From Guyanagaster necrorhizus (taxonomy: Eukaryota; Basidiomycota; Agaricomycetes; Agaricales; Physalacriaceae): DNA of 64,000 nt. The translations under genes and the position numbers were made by a program. This document shows positions 35,300-47,606 of this stretch, piece after piece (positions within the stretch are counted from its first letter, which is position 1; every line of letters begins with the position of its first letter). A model generated the notes under the pieces. It was not told the DNA's origin and did no database searches. It was given only the letters and a program-made list of their open reading frames with translations. The stretch covers positions 570,530 to 634,529 of the forward strand of contig NW_025064881.1 in the NCBI RefSeq assembly GCF_019112545.1, given 5' to 3'.

Positions 35300-38200
35300 G
35301 GTATGCAGCAACAGCTCTAATTGACAGTGGATGTACCAGGAGTTCAATTAATTGTGCTTTCATCAACAAGCACTAACTTCCAACCAGGGCCACTGCTGCC
35401 CTAATACCAGTCTATAACACTGACGGAACAAAAAACCAAGCTGGCTCAATCACTGAGTTCATCAAATTAAGACTCACAATTGGTGACCATTCAGAACAAA
35501 TCAACTTAGCCATCACAGACCTTGGGATCAAAGAACTCTTCCTAGATCATGACTGGCTAATATGGCATAACCTATTGATCAACTGGAAAACCAGATGCAT
35601 TACATTCACAAGATGCCACTGTCAGAAAATTCTGTTCGAACTTCCTGATGAAGATCCTGAAGATCAGTGAGATAAAGAAATGGAGGATGGAGAGACGATC
35701 CTTGCCATAGATCTCCAACAGAAACTACATATCCAGGCTATACACTATGCCAATAATCTAGCCATTAAGGCCAATGAACAGAAAGGAGAGAGAACTTTTA
35801 AAGAGATGATACCTGACTGGGCATGTGACTATAGAGACCTATTCAAGAAAGAGAGTTTTGATGAGTTACTAGTACCAAAGCCCTGGGATCACACTATTGA
35901 GCTTATCCCTAATGCCAATGCCAACTTGAACTGTAAAACGTATCCACTTGGCATTAATGAACAAAAGAAACTCGACAAGTTTTTAGATGAAAACCTGTTC
36001 AGTGGATGAATCAGACCCTCCAAATCACCTATGGCATCACCCTTCTTTTTCTTCAAAAAAAAGAATGATAAGCTTTGGCTGATCCAAGACTATCAAAGGC
36101 TCAATGAAATGACTATCAAAAATCAGTATCCCCTCCTGCTAATCTCTGAGCTGATGGATAAGCTCCAGGGTGCCAAATACTATACAAAACTTGACATCTG
36201 TTGGGGATACAATAATGTCCATATTAAGGAAGGAGATGAGTGAAAGGCTGCATTTAGAACGAATCACAGACTATTCAAACCAACTGTCATGTTTTTCAGG
36301 TTGACAAACTCCCCAGCCATGTTCCAGTGGATGATGAATGATATATTCAAAGATCTCATCTCCACTGGAAAAGTCACTATCTATCTGGACAATATCCTAA
36401 TAATGTCCAGGATAAAGAAGGAGCATAGGGCCCTAGTATAATAAGTACTGGCTCTAATGAGAAAGCACAAACTATTCCTTAAAGCCAAAAAATGCGAATT
36501 CAAGGTTCTTGAAACAGAGTATCTAGGAGTCATCATCTCAGAAGGGGCCATTTGCATGGACCCTATTAAGGTTGCTGGAGTCACAGAATGGCCAAAACTA
36601 ACCAAGAAAAAGGAATTACAGTCATTCTTTGGCTTCATGAACTTCTATTGACATTTTATCTATGACTACAGCAAGATAGTCCACCCAATGACTCAGCTGA
36701 TCAGGAATACCCTATAGACCTGAGGCCCCTCACAGCAAGCTGTCTTCACAGATCTCAAGCACTGACTGGCTGAGGATGTTGTACTTGCAATCCCAACACA
36801 AGAAGAGAGGTTCTGAGTCAAAGCCAACTCGAGCAAGGGAGCAATAGGAGCAGTGCTCTCCCAAGAACAGGATGGAAGGTGGAAACTGGTCACATTTCTA
36901 TCTAAAGCACTCACGACAATGGAGCAAAATTATGAGATATACAATAAGGAACTCTTAGCCATCATGCTCACCCTCGAAGAATGGTGACACTACCTTATTG
37001 GGGCAACTGAGATCTTTAAGATCTGGACCAACCACCAAAACCTCTGATATTTCCATCAACCACAGAAATTGAACTGATGACAAGCCAGATGGTTACAGAA
37101 CTAAGCCAATATCAATACATGCTTCATCACAAGATGGAAACAGCCAACAAAAAGGCTGACCTACTCAGTTGGTGAGCAGATCACAATCAAGGAGGAACTG
37201 ATAATGAAGAAGTGACATTACTATGCTCCAAACACTTCAGGGCCATGATAATACCAATAGAGGAAGAGATTCATGAGCAAATAAAAAGCACAACTTGTGA
37301 CAGCCATAAGTAGAATCAGTGAGTTGCCCCTTCGCTCAATTATGAGAGGGGGATGACAAGAGAAGAGGACATGATTCGTTATGACAGACGGATTTACATC
37401 TCTAGGGACCAGAGGCTCCATAGTGAGATAATTGCCACTTGCCATGATCATGCCACAGCTGGACATCCTGGAATTGCTAAAACCAAAGAGCTAGTGCTAC
37501 AAGAATATTGATGGCCCAAAATAGGGAATGACATCACCACATATGTCCAAGCATGTGAGGTTTGTCAGAGGGGAAAATCATTCACATGAGCCTGACTGGC
37601 ACCTCTGCATCCAAATGAGGTACCATCCTCACCATAGACCCATATCTCTATTGACATGATCATCAGACTATCAGATTGTAATGGGTATGATGCAATCATC
37701 ATCATAGTTGACCAGTTCTCGAAGGCCATCATCTCAATCACCTGCTCAACTGAACTAACCTCAGAAGGGTGAGCTAAAATTCTTCATGACGAAGTCTACA
37801 CCAAATATGGCATACCACAAGTTATCATCTTAGATAGGGGACCACAGTTTGTCTCCAAATTCTTGGATGACCTCTACAAACTGTTGAGCATCAAATGCAA
37901 CATGTCAATAGCATACCATCCCCAGACAGACAGCCAGACTGAACATGTTAATCAGAAGGTCGAAAAATATCTTTGCCTCTTCATTAATTACAGGTAAGAT
38001 GATTGAGTAGAGTGGTTGGCCCTCACTGCATTCCAACATAACAACTACATCCATTCTTCAACAGGGAAGACACCCTTCTTTGTTAACTATGAGTGACACC
38101 CTCATGTCACCTACACAGAATGACTTCGAACAACCATCTCTACCTTGATAGACTTCACAGCAACCATGGTGAAGATCCACTCCGAAACTAAGATAGCATT

Positions 38201-38711
38201 AGAGTGAACCATGACATCTATGAAGGCTCAATATGATAAGCACTGCTGACCAGCTCACAAATATTCTACAAATGACAAAGTCTGGTTAGACACAATGAAT
38301 CTCCACTTGCCTCGCCCAAAATGAAAGCTAGCTGATAAATAAACTGGTCCCTTCCAAATCCTCACAAAAATTGAGGCATCTGCCTACTGACTTTATCTGC
38401 TAACCTCCTGGAAGGTTCATGATGTCTTTAACAAAGTGCTGCTATCCTCTTACATGGCGCTAGCCTTTCCAAACCAAGAACAACCTCCTCTGCCACCCTC
38501 AGATCTGATCAATGATGAGGAACACTACAAAATTGATCAGATCTTAAATCACAAATTACAAAAAGTAAAGGCAAAGGGTGGTGGAATGACGATGATAGTA
38601 GACTATCTTATTAGCTGGAAGGGATATGGCCCCAAATCAAACCAGTGGGTAAACAAAAAACAAATGGATGCCAACAATGCCATCAAAGACTATGAATTAT
38701 CCTTAAATTAA
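35300..38711 (+). pseudogene. gypsy copy B pol remnant with chromodomain
   Basis: Protease core ALIDSGCTRSSINCAF near 35315. [42 protein letters not shown], then IYLDNILIMSR in place of YLDD, so the second catalytic Asp is Asn (G to A). RNase H follows (FLSKALTTMEQNYEIYNKEL around 36900). The integrase zinc finger is HDHATAGHPGIAKTKELVL...CEVCQRGKS; the core includes FSKAIISI and the AYHPQTDSQTE stretch. The chromodomain (DYLISWKGYGPKSNQW) is intact in the last 91-codon run. TGA replaces Arg at several positions (NFY*HF, SG*IRPSKSP). Confidence 0.9.
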
Positions 38712-38744
38712 GCCATCAGAATAATGGTCTTAAGGAGAGGGTAA

Positions 38745-39204
38745 TATTATGATTTCTTTCTTTTCCTCCTTTGAAACCCCTATTTATGCTTAGTCAAGGC
38801 ATCAAGACAGAGGTGCTTAGGATCATGGGAGTGACTTAGTCATCACAAACTGGTTGACTTCACCATTGTTCTCTGATACATGTCAATGACACTCGACAAT
38901 GCACAATTATCCTTTTATGTATAGCAGTGATGCTCTAGGACAATGGGCACTATGGACACAAGGAGACACAATTAGTAGTAATATTCTTAGCATAGTCAGA
39001 ACAGTATTTAAGGACCACAGCTCTTGCTGGTATACCCCAGCTTTGAGCTAAAGTTTATTCATCTTATTCTATACTCAAGCCAACACTATAAGCCTTGTGA
39101 TACACTGTTTGGATTCACAACAAGTGAACTCAGCTGATTTCTCAAAGTGTGAAGGGACACCTGATTATCATATGATTTTAAACACATGGTGCTTGAGTCT
39201 AACA
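38745..39204 (+). repeat. 3' LTR of gypsy copy B
   Basis: Starts TATTATGATTTC and ends GAGTCTAACA; pairs with the 5' LTR. The purine tract AAGGAGAGGG sits four bases before it, and TGGTT follows as target duplication. Confidence 0.93.
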
Positions 39205-39424
39205 TGGTTCTCCAGATGACTTGTCAAGCTTTACTCTGGTCACGAAGCCTTTTTCAATCAGATGATGAGCAACTTTAGGTGAAATGTGGCTCATGCAACA
39301 GTGCAATTGGTCTAGAGTAAGCATCTTCTCAGCTGTCCCAGCCAAATCTCCCTCATGATGAACCCAATATAGGCCACCATCATCTTTTGAGACAACTTCA
39401 ACTACCTTTCCATCTGATGCATGG
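39205..39424 (-). pseudogene. split copia pol, middle part: pre-integrase domain
   Basis: The minus-strand frame reads HASDGKVVEVVSKDDGGLYW, then LTLDQLHCCMSHISPKVAHH and IEKGFVTRVKLDKSSGEP. The LHxRxGHxS pattern is the GAG-pre-integrase zinc-binding segment of copia, with the expected Arg-rich site changed to CC (CpG decay). It lies exactly between the two gypsy elements and joins to 47606-47507 upstream and 31151 downstream in the element. Confidence 0.88.
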
Positions 39425-39886
39425 TATTATGATTTTTCCTTCTCTTCTCTGATTTCATCTCTATTTATACTTAGTCAGGGCATCAATAACCAATGCCTCA
39501 GACCATAGGACAGGCTATAGTCAGCAGCCAAACCCATCATTGTTTTCTGATGTGATAATGATGCCAGATGACACACAATAAACTTTTTATGAATGGTAAT
39601 GATGCTTGAGGATAACAAGTACAACAGACAGAGAAACTCACAATAGTAGGAGATATTATTAGCCAGAACCTGTATAGTATTTAAGAATGCTTGCTCTTAC
39701 TGGTTAAACCCCAGCTTCAAGCTAAAGTTTATACATCTTTATTCTACTCTCACACTAATCACATAATGCCTTGAAGCACAGGGAATCAGCTCATAGCACA
39801 TAAAATAGAATCAGACAGAAGGCTCAAACACAAAGCCACATCAGTTTACCACATGTTTGCTGATCACATGTGACTTGAGCCTAACA
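39425..39886 (+). repeat. 5' LTR of gypsy copy C
   Basis: TATTATGATTTTTCCTTC...GAGCCTAACA. TATTTAA at 39678-39684 precedes AGCTTCAAGCTAA at 39713-39725. The primer site TTAGCTCAAAGCT is at 39888-39900, immediately after the LTR. Confidence 0.93.
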
Positions 39887-39887
39887 A

Positions 39888-39900
39888 TTAGCTCAAAGCT
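39888..39900 (+). promoter_or_regulatory. self-priming primer-binding site, copy C
   Basis: TTAGCTCAAAGCT is the reverse complement of AGCTTTGAGCTAA, the start region of copy B's LTR; copy C's own start region AGCTTCAAGCTAA differs at the decayed CpG. Copy C's 3' LTR still has the CpG (AGCTTCGAGCTAA). Confidence 0.7.
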
Positions 39901-40129
39901 CTTACCTTCTCTTTCTCAAGCCCAATTGTGCTGAAAAACCAAATGCCTTCAGCAACAACTGTAGACCTTAATCATGACTTCTTTAAACTTATAGCTTCCA
40001 TCATTGAAATGCTACTAGGTCTTTTAGCCATCATCACCCTTTGCCATGGATGACAATCAGTTACTGCTTGGATAGTCAGACACTATCAGACATTTCAACA
40101 GGTCTATACTATACTCCAAAACATAACTT

Positions 40130-43123
40130 CAGATCTACTATTCTATGATATCTCCACCTCTATCTGAGTATCCTTTCAGCTGCAAGAGTGACCCATACCA
40201 GAAGCTAGGCCTAGCAACCTGTCTACAGGGAGCCTTTAAGAAAAAGAAGGATCCTGATACTCTCTCCAATGAACTAGTGAAAATTGAAACCCTGCTCTCA
40301 TAGGATTCTAAAATTCCTGAACCCTGAACATCACTCAGAGAATCGAGAAGATCCTCAGTAACATTTCTGCAGACCCCTCCATCTTCAGCCATTCCTCCTC
40401 TAATGCCTCAGAGATTGGAAACCAGGCTCGAGACTCTCTTGATGCTGCTTGGATGGCTCTGAGACCCTAGACAATCTCCAATACTCTCCATGATTCCCTC
40501 TATACTACTCCTAAATCCAGTCCATCTCTCAGCAAGGAGGAGCTCAATGACTCCTATGGATGAACCATCCACCCAGATTTCATGAATGTAGAGCTCACCA
40601 TTGCTGAGGCAGAGGACCCCAACAACCACCTCCACATCAGAACTGAGCCAGAAAGAGAAACAGCCAGTGAAAGAGAAACAGCCACTTAAAACAGAATCAT
40701 ACAATGAGTATTCTTAGGCTGAGACCTTATGGTCTCCTTCAACTACAACAGTGCAGTACAGCAGCAGCAGAATGAGGCCCAACAAACCAAGATACAGTGA
40801 GCCCAAGAGGAGTTTGCTGAGTATGTCCAGACAGAGGCTCAGCGAGAGTATGAAGAAGTAGGGTATAACTGACAAGGGTGACAACAATAATGATGGGAAG
40901 ATGCAGCCCAGTTAGGATTGGCCTCCCTAGGCTGGTATGGGCTCTGGATAGACTCCTCAGGCTCTCCCTTCAGGGAGCCTGACTCAGCAGATGAGCAAGA
41001 GAATAGGTCTTCCCACTCCCTTCAGTATCCTGCCTGCACCAATACCATCTCCTCTGACACCAGCTCCATTCTCAGAGCCTATGGGCTCTAAGTACCAGAC
41101 AATGCCTATATCTCTGACTGAGCCCTCTGCAGATTCCTTGGATCTCAAGTCACTCATCAGTTTCTTGATGCCAGGTTCTAATAAAACTTCAGCCTCTATA
41201 GCTGAGAACTGGAGGAAGAAAGAGCATGTGGCAGAACAAGGTACAGTCAACTTGAAGATGTCCTCATCTGGCAAACAACTCCTGGACCTGACCCAAATAC
41301 AGCTGAGCCCAGTATAAGAAACAATGATGAGCTCTCCAGCAATGCTCTGACCAGTGGTGCCATCCATCTATGACCTGCCCATTGCTTCCCTCCTCGAGGA
41401 AGGAGACAGTGAGGATGAGGACAATAAGGAGAACAGTGAGGGCCCCTTCAGGCCCAAGCAGTTTATGGAATATGTTAGTAAAGAAATTGATGAAGAAGTG
41501 CTGAGGGAAGAAGTAGAACAGGAGAGAGGAAAAGAGTATCAAGGACTATATGAGCAGAGGATGCTTTTTCTTTGGAGGGACACCCATGGGTGGGCCACCC
41601 CTCTTAGTTTACAGTATAAATATGCAAATAATACTGAAAAAAAACAAATTTTACAGTATGCCACCATCAAGTATGCTTGGGAAGAATACAGCCAATGGCA
41701 TCCAGAGGATCTCCTCAAGCCGATGCCTCTGTATCAAGATGAAAACCAGCTGAAATCAATGCTGAGTTCTCCACCCATCTCACCAAAGCAAGCCATATAC
41801 ACAGCACCATCTGTCCAAAGTCAGACTGAAGCAAACCCATCAATCTGCAGCATAGCAACCTGGCATACTAGAATCTGACACCAGCTGACCCCTTCAGCAC
41901 TATGACACAAAGGATTTCAAAACTCCTGAGCCAGCAAAGAGAGCTGACTCTTCACAGGGCAACCACCCTCTGATGAAGCAGGACCTAGTGGAAAAGAGCT
42001 CATACAGAATGATCTGGAAGCCATCTGTTTAGGGTTTACTATACGGGATAGGGTAATAGTCTGAAAGAATGCTGCTCCAAAGAGAAGTTCCATCATGGAT
42101 GATCCCTCTCTCTATTCCTTTCCTGGACTGCCAGAAGAATGAGAATGACTCCCATTTTCAGAATGGCCCAACTCTATGAGAGCCCTACCTGAAAATGCTG
42201 CAGTATTACAATGTTGACCTAATCTACTTTGAAAGCCTCATCTCTTTAAAGGGGCCTCCAATGATATTGACTGCTTTCTGGTTGATTGCAAACAATACTT
42301 CGAAGTATATATTGAGTACCTTGGTTCCAACATGAATAGAGTTGTGTTTGCTATATTATACCTAAAAGAGAAGGCAAAAAATTGGTGGATTTTGATTTCC
42401 CCAAACTTCTGATTGTCAACCTGGGAACACTACTAGTATCCCTTATGGCTGGTGTTCAAACAAATGTTGAATGACAAGTTCATTGACTCAGTGGTACAGG
42501 AAGTACACAAACAGAAAATCAAAGAGTACAAGATAAAGGACAAAGTGGCCACTGATTACTTTGATAAACTAGAACATCTAGCCAAATTAGCCAGAATCTG
42601 AGAAGATATAGCAAATAATGGGCACATGATGGAGGCTCTCAAGAGAGGAGTCCCCTCTTTGTATATCACTATGATCTCTGCTATCAGCATCAAAATGCTG
42701 ATGCCAGTAGAATATGACCAATGGAAGGAATGAATCATCGAGATGTACAAGGAGTGACAAAGACAGAAAGCAGAATCCTCGATGCTCTAGGATTACAGGA
42801 AGTTGACTCTACCAACTCTAAACAAATCAGGGCAAACTGCCAGAAAATCATTGGGACCTCTGACAAACTCCACTTATGGAACACAAAAGACAGGGATCAG
42901 CACTACTTATACTGGAGCAAGAAAGCCAATGGACATTGACAGAATGAAGAAAGAAGGCAAATGCTTCAATTGTAGACAAAAAGGCCACATGACAAAAGAT
43001 TGTCCAAAAAGAAAGCAAACAAGAGAAGATATCTGAGCTCAAATTGCCAAATTACAAAAAGAAGAAGAGGGCCTTGGGGAGAGGACCAAGATCAAGGAAG
43101 TAAAAGAGAAGGCCGATCAGTGA
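40130..43123 (+). pseudogene. gypsy copy C gag remnant with zinc knuckle
   Basis: The gag is read through stops from about 40.13 kb. The 174-codon open run at 41354-41878 includes an acidic stretch (EEGDSEDEDNKENSEGPFRP) and a helical segment (DEEVLREEVEQERGKEYQGL). Further on, capsid-like residues (FKQMLNDKFIDSVVQEVHKQ) and the knuckle CFNCRQKGHMTKDCPKRK precede the end near 43123. Confidence 0.8.
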
Positions 43124-43599
43124 ATGGTTTCACTGCATTGGCTCAGAATCATGGTGTGCCTCTAACAGCTGCTGGTCAGACTGATAGTTCCTCTGTAGTT
43201 ACAAATATATATGATATGCATTCAAACATACCCGCTGTTACCCCATGCATAAAAGAACCAAAGAAGAAATGAGAACCTCAAACACCTCTAGGCCAAACAG
43301 GGGCAGAGAGCCCCTCCACTTGGCTCAAACCATTCGACACCGAATGGACTTGAAGGGCCATCAAGGACACCCATAATGAGGCTGCAGCAAAAGCCATTCT
43401 CAAGAATTAGATCTACTGAATCTGAGCTGAGGAAGTGATTAGCGAAATAGTAGAAGGAATAAAGAGAGCTGAGTGATGCCAAGCCTTAGTATGGCTTGAT
43501 GAACTATGAGGACCAAAAAGCTTTGTTTAATGATCCAAAACCCCCAGAAGGGACCTATTAACCAAAGCTCAAATTGAGACCCTAATGTCTCACACCACA

Positions 43600-46500
43600 T
43601 TCGCAGTAACAGCCCTGGTTGACAGTGGCTGCACAAGAAGCTCCATAAATCACACTTTCATTGATCAGCACTATCTTCCAACAAGAAAGACAGCAGCACT
43701 GATCTCAGTCTATAATATGAATGGAACAAAAAACTAAGCAGGATCAATCACTGAGTTTGTTGAACTCAGACTCACTATCGGAGATCATGCCAAGAGAGTT
43801 GACTTAGCTGTGACTGATCTTGGAACCAAAGAAGTCTTTCTTGGTCATGACTGGCTAATATGCCATAACCTGTTGATCAATTAGAAGATCAGGTGGATCA
43901 CCTTTGTAAGGTGTCATTGCTGAAAAATTCCATTCAAATTGCCTGATAAAGACTCAGAGGACTGGTGGAATGAGGAAATAGAAGACAGGGAAACCATCCT
44001 CACTATTGACCTACAATGAGAACTTCACATCCATGCCACTCACCATGCAAATAATCTAGCCACCAAGGCTAATGAGCTTAAGGAGACAAAGGCCTTTGAA
44101 GAAATAGTGCCTGAATAGGCATGTGACTTCAAGAATCTGTTTAAGAAGGAAAGCTTCAATGAATTACTGGAGCCAAAATCCTGAAATCATGCAATCGAAC
44201 TGATCTCAAATATGAATGCCAACCTAGACTGTAAAACATATCCACTAAGAATTAATGAGCAGCAAGAGCTTGATAAATTCCTAGATGAAAATCTGTCTAG
44301 TGGGTGCATTTGACCCTCAAAATCTCTCATGGCTTCTCCATTCTTCTTCATCAAAAAGAAGGATGGCAAACTTTGGCTGATCTAAGACTACCAAAAACTG
44401 AATGAAATGACAATCAAAAACTGATATTCTCTCCTATTAATTTCTGAATTAATAGACAAGCTCCAAGATGCCCAGTATTACACCAAACTGAACATCCAGT
44501 GAGGATACACTAACATCTGCATCAAGGAGGGAGACAAGTGAAAGACCACATTCAGAACAAACAGAGGATTATTTGAGCCAACTATCATGTTTTTTGGGCT
44601 CACTAACTCCCCAGCAACATTCCAGTGGATGATGAATGACATTTTCAAGGATATCATTGCCACCAGAAAGGTTACCATCTACCTGGATGACATCCTCATC
44701 ATGTCAAGAATGAAGAAGGAACATAGGAGGCTGGTGTGGCAGGTGTTAACTCTGATGAGGAAACATAAACTATTTCTCAAGGCAGAGAAGTGTGAATTCG
44801 AGGTACTCAAGACTGAATACCTCAGAGTCATTATCAGTGAAGAAAGCATTCAAATAGATCCTATCAAGATGGCCAGAATAACTGAGTGGCCAGAGCCAAC
44901 CAAAAAGAAAGAACTGCAGTCATTTCTTGGCTTCACCAACTTTTACTGCTGATTCATCTATGACTATAGCAAAGTTGTCTGACTGATGACCCAACTCACT
45001 GGCAATACTCCATGGAATTGGGGTCTTGCCCAACAATCTGCTTTTATCAACCTAAAGCAATGACTGGCCAAGGACATTATACTCACCATCTCAATCCAAG
45101 AAGAGAAGTTCCAGGTAGAGGCAGACTCCAGTGAAGGTGCAATTGGTGCAGTACTTTCACAGCAGCAAGACAGGAGATGGTGACCAGTCACATTCCTCTT
45201 GAAAGTGTTAACCCTTACCAAAAGGAATTATGAAATATACAACAAGAAACTGCTTGCTATTATGCTCACCTTAGAAGAATGGTGACATTATCTGATCAGG
45301 GCTGTGGAGGTGTTCAAGATCTGGACTGATCACCAGAACTTACAATACTTCTGACAACCTCAGAAGCTGAACCATTGGCAGGTCAGATGGGTAACAGAGC
45401 TCAGCCAGTATCAATACACCTTACATCACAAAGCAGAGATAGCAAATAAGAAGGCCAACCTGCTCAGCTGATGAACAGATCACAACCAGAAGGGAGATGA
45501 CAACAAAAAAGTCATGATACTTCAGCCTGAACATTTCAGAGCTATGATAATGCCAACTGAAGAAGAGATTCATGAACATATCAAAAGTGTGACTCACAAC
45601 CCCCATAAATGAGACCAGTGAATTGCACTATCTCTGAATCATAAGCAGGGAATAACTAAAGACAATGGTCTCATTTGATATGATGGATAGATTTATATTT
45701 CTTGAGACTAAGCACTCCATGGCGAAATCATTGCCACCTGCCATGACCATGCCACTGCAGGTCACCTTGGCATCACAAAAATGAAGAAATTAGTCCTGAG
45801 AGAGTATTAGTAGTCTAAAATGAGTAATGACATCACTGCATACATCAGAGCCTGTGAGACCTGTCAGAGGGGCAAATCCTTGACACAACCCCAGGCCACT
45901 CCTCTACATCCTAATGAAGTTCCATCATCCCCATGGACCCACATTTCTGTCAACATAATCACAGGACTGCTAGATTGCAATAGTTATAATGCCATCATCA
46001 TTATTGTCGACCAGTTCTCCAAAGCAATCATCCTGGTTGCATGCTCTACAGAATTGACTTCTGAAGGATGAGCTAAAATCCTACAAGATGAGATCTATGC
46101 CAAGTATGGCATGCCCCAAGTGGTTATTTCAGACAGAGGACTGCAGTTCATTTCAAAGTTCCTTGACAATCTCTACTGCCTCTTACACATCAAGTGAAAT
46201 GCATCCACCGCTTATCACTCACAAATGGATGGGCAGACAGAATAAGTTAACCAAGAAATTGAAAAATACCTTTGTCTATTCATAAATTACCAACAAGATG
46301 ACTGGATGGAATGGTTAGCTCTAGCAGCATTTCAACATAACAATTGCATACACTCTGCAACAGGAAAAACACCCTTCTTTGTCAACCATGGATACCATCC
46401 TAACATCATCCAAACTGAACATAGCAAAACCACAACCCCTGCTTCTACAGATTTTGCTACTACCATAACCAAGATCCATGCAGAAATGAAACTATCACTG

Positions 46501-47010
46501 AAAAAAGCAGCCACAGCAATGAAAAAACAATATAACAAACACTGTTGACCAGCACACAAATATTATAACAATGACAAAGTCTGACTTGATGTGATAAACT
46601 TGCACCTACCATGTCCAAAACGCAAACTGGCTGACAAGTGAGTCAGACCATTTTCCATAATTGCTAAAATAAGTGCAGAGGTCTATAAACTTTGACTTTC
46701 AACATTATAGAAGATACATGATGTCTTTGATGAGACATTATTAACCCCATACATTGCTCCTGCTTTTCCTAACCAGGTTAAACCACCTCCTCCACTCTCT
46801 GAGCTAATTAATGATGAGGAACAATATGAAGTTGATCAAGTTCTAAATTATAGGTTATGCAAGATCAGGGCAAAAGAAGGGGGCTCAATGACTACCATTG
46901 ACTACTTGGTCAGTTGGAAAGGTTATGGACTAGAATCCAATCAATGGGTAAATGAATGACATATGAATGCAGACATGGTGATACATGACTATGAAATATC
47001 TCTAAATTAA
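43600..47010 (+). pseudogene. gypsy copy C pol remnant with chromodomain
   Basis: Protease ALVDSGCTRSSINHTF; RT with TNSPATFQWMMNDIFKDIIA and an intact catalytic VTIYLDDILIMSR in a 121-codon run (44587-44952); RNase H fragments to about 45500; integrase with HDHATAGHLGITK, CETCQRGKS and core FSKAIILVACSTELTSEG; a 65-codon core run; and a chromodomain tail (DYLVSWKGYGLESNQW) ending at the TAA at 47010. Stops occur at Arg, Trp and Gln codons throughout. Confidence 0.9.
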
Positions 47011-47044
47011 GCCATTGGGATGATGGTCTTAAATAAGGAGGTAT

Positions 47045-47506
47045 TATTATGATTTTTCCTTCCCTTCTCTGATTTCACCTCTATTTATGCTTAGTCAGGG
47101 CATCAATAACCAACACCTCAGACCATGGGACAGGCTATAGTCAGCAGCCAAACCCACTATTGTTCTCTGACATAGCAATAATGCCAGATGATGCATAATA
47201 AACCTTTTATGAATAGTAATGATGCTTGAGGACAACAAGTACAACAGACAGAGAAATCCACAATAGTAGGAGATATTATTAGCCAGAACCTGTATAGTAT
47301 TTAAGAATGCTCACTCTTGCTAGTTAAACTCCAGCTTCGAGCTAAAGTTTATACATCCTCATTCTACTCTCATGCTAATCATATAATGCCTTAAAGCACA
47401 GAGAATCAGCTCATAGCACATAAAGTGGAATCAGACAGAAGGCTCAAATACGAAGCCACATCAGTTTACCATGTGTTTGCTGATCATGTGCAGCTTGAGC
47501 CTAACA
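47045..47506 (+). repeat. 3' LTR of gypsy copy C
   Basis: TATTATGATTTTTCCTTCCC...GAGCCTAACA, 462 bp, followed by CATGG. It holds AGCTTCGAGCTAA with the central CpG preserved. Confidence 0.93.
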
Positions 47507-47606
47507 CATGGATAGTGTATTTTCTACCACCAAAAGTCAACTCAAAACCAAGATCATCAAGTCAGCCAACTGAAATGAGTGTATAGCCAACTTCAGGAGA
47601 GTACAT
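47507..47606 (-). pseudogene. split copia pol, protease C-terminal part
   Basis: One hundred bases of copia between gypsy copy C and the solo LTR. The minus-strand frame gives VLYSPEVGYTLISVG then LDDLGFELTFGGRKYTIH, the usual end of the copia protease region (NVLYVPxLxxNLISVxKL). It joins across the solo LTR to TKIM at 49022. Confidence 0.85.

Larger units (their letters stand above)
31152..39204 (+). mobile_element. Ty3/gypsy chromovirus copy B, full length, nested in copia
   Basis: LTRs of 461 and 460 bp begin TGTTAC/TATTAT and end TCTAACA. They are flanked by perfect TGGTT target duplications (31147-31151 and 39205-39209). The interior holds gag with a zinc knuckle, protease, RT, RNase H, integrase and chromodomain in the Ty3 order. 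The primer site is of the self-priming type. Copia coding resumes immediately outside both ends. Many stops, mostly TGA at Arg or Trp codons, and CpG loss make it inactive. Confidence 0.95.
39425..47506 (+). mobile_element. Ty3/gypsy chromovirus copy C, full length, nested in copia
   Basis: Two 462-bp LTRs with perfect CATGG target duplications (39420-39424 and 47507-47511). Same interior order as copy B and about 80% related by eye, but with a distinct LTR subfamily (CTCTTCTCTGATTTCA). It inserted 220 bases of copia sequence away from copy B, in the same orientation. Its RT keeps YLDD but stops elsewhere make it inactive. Confidence 0.95.
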
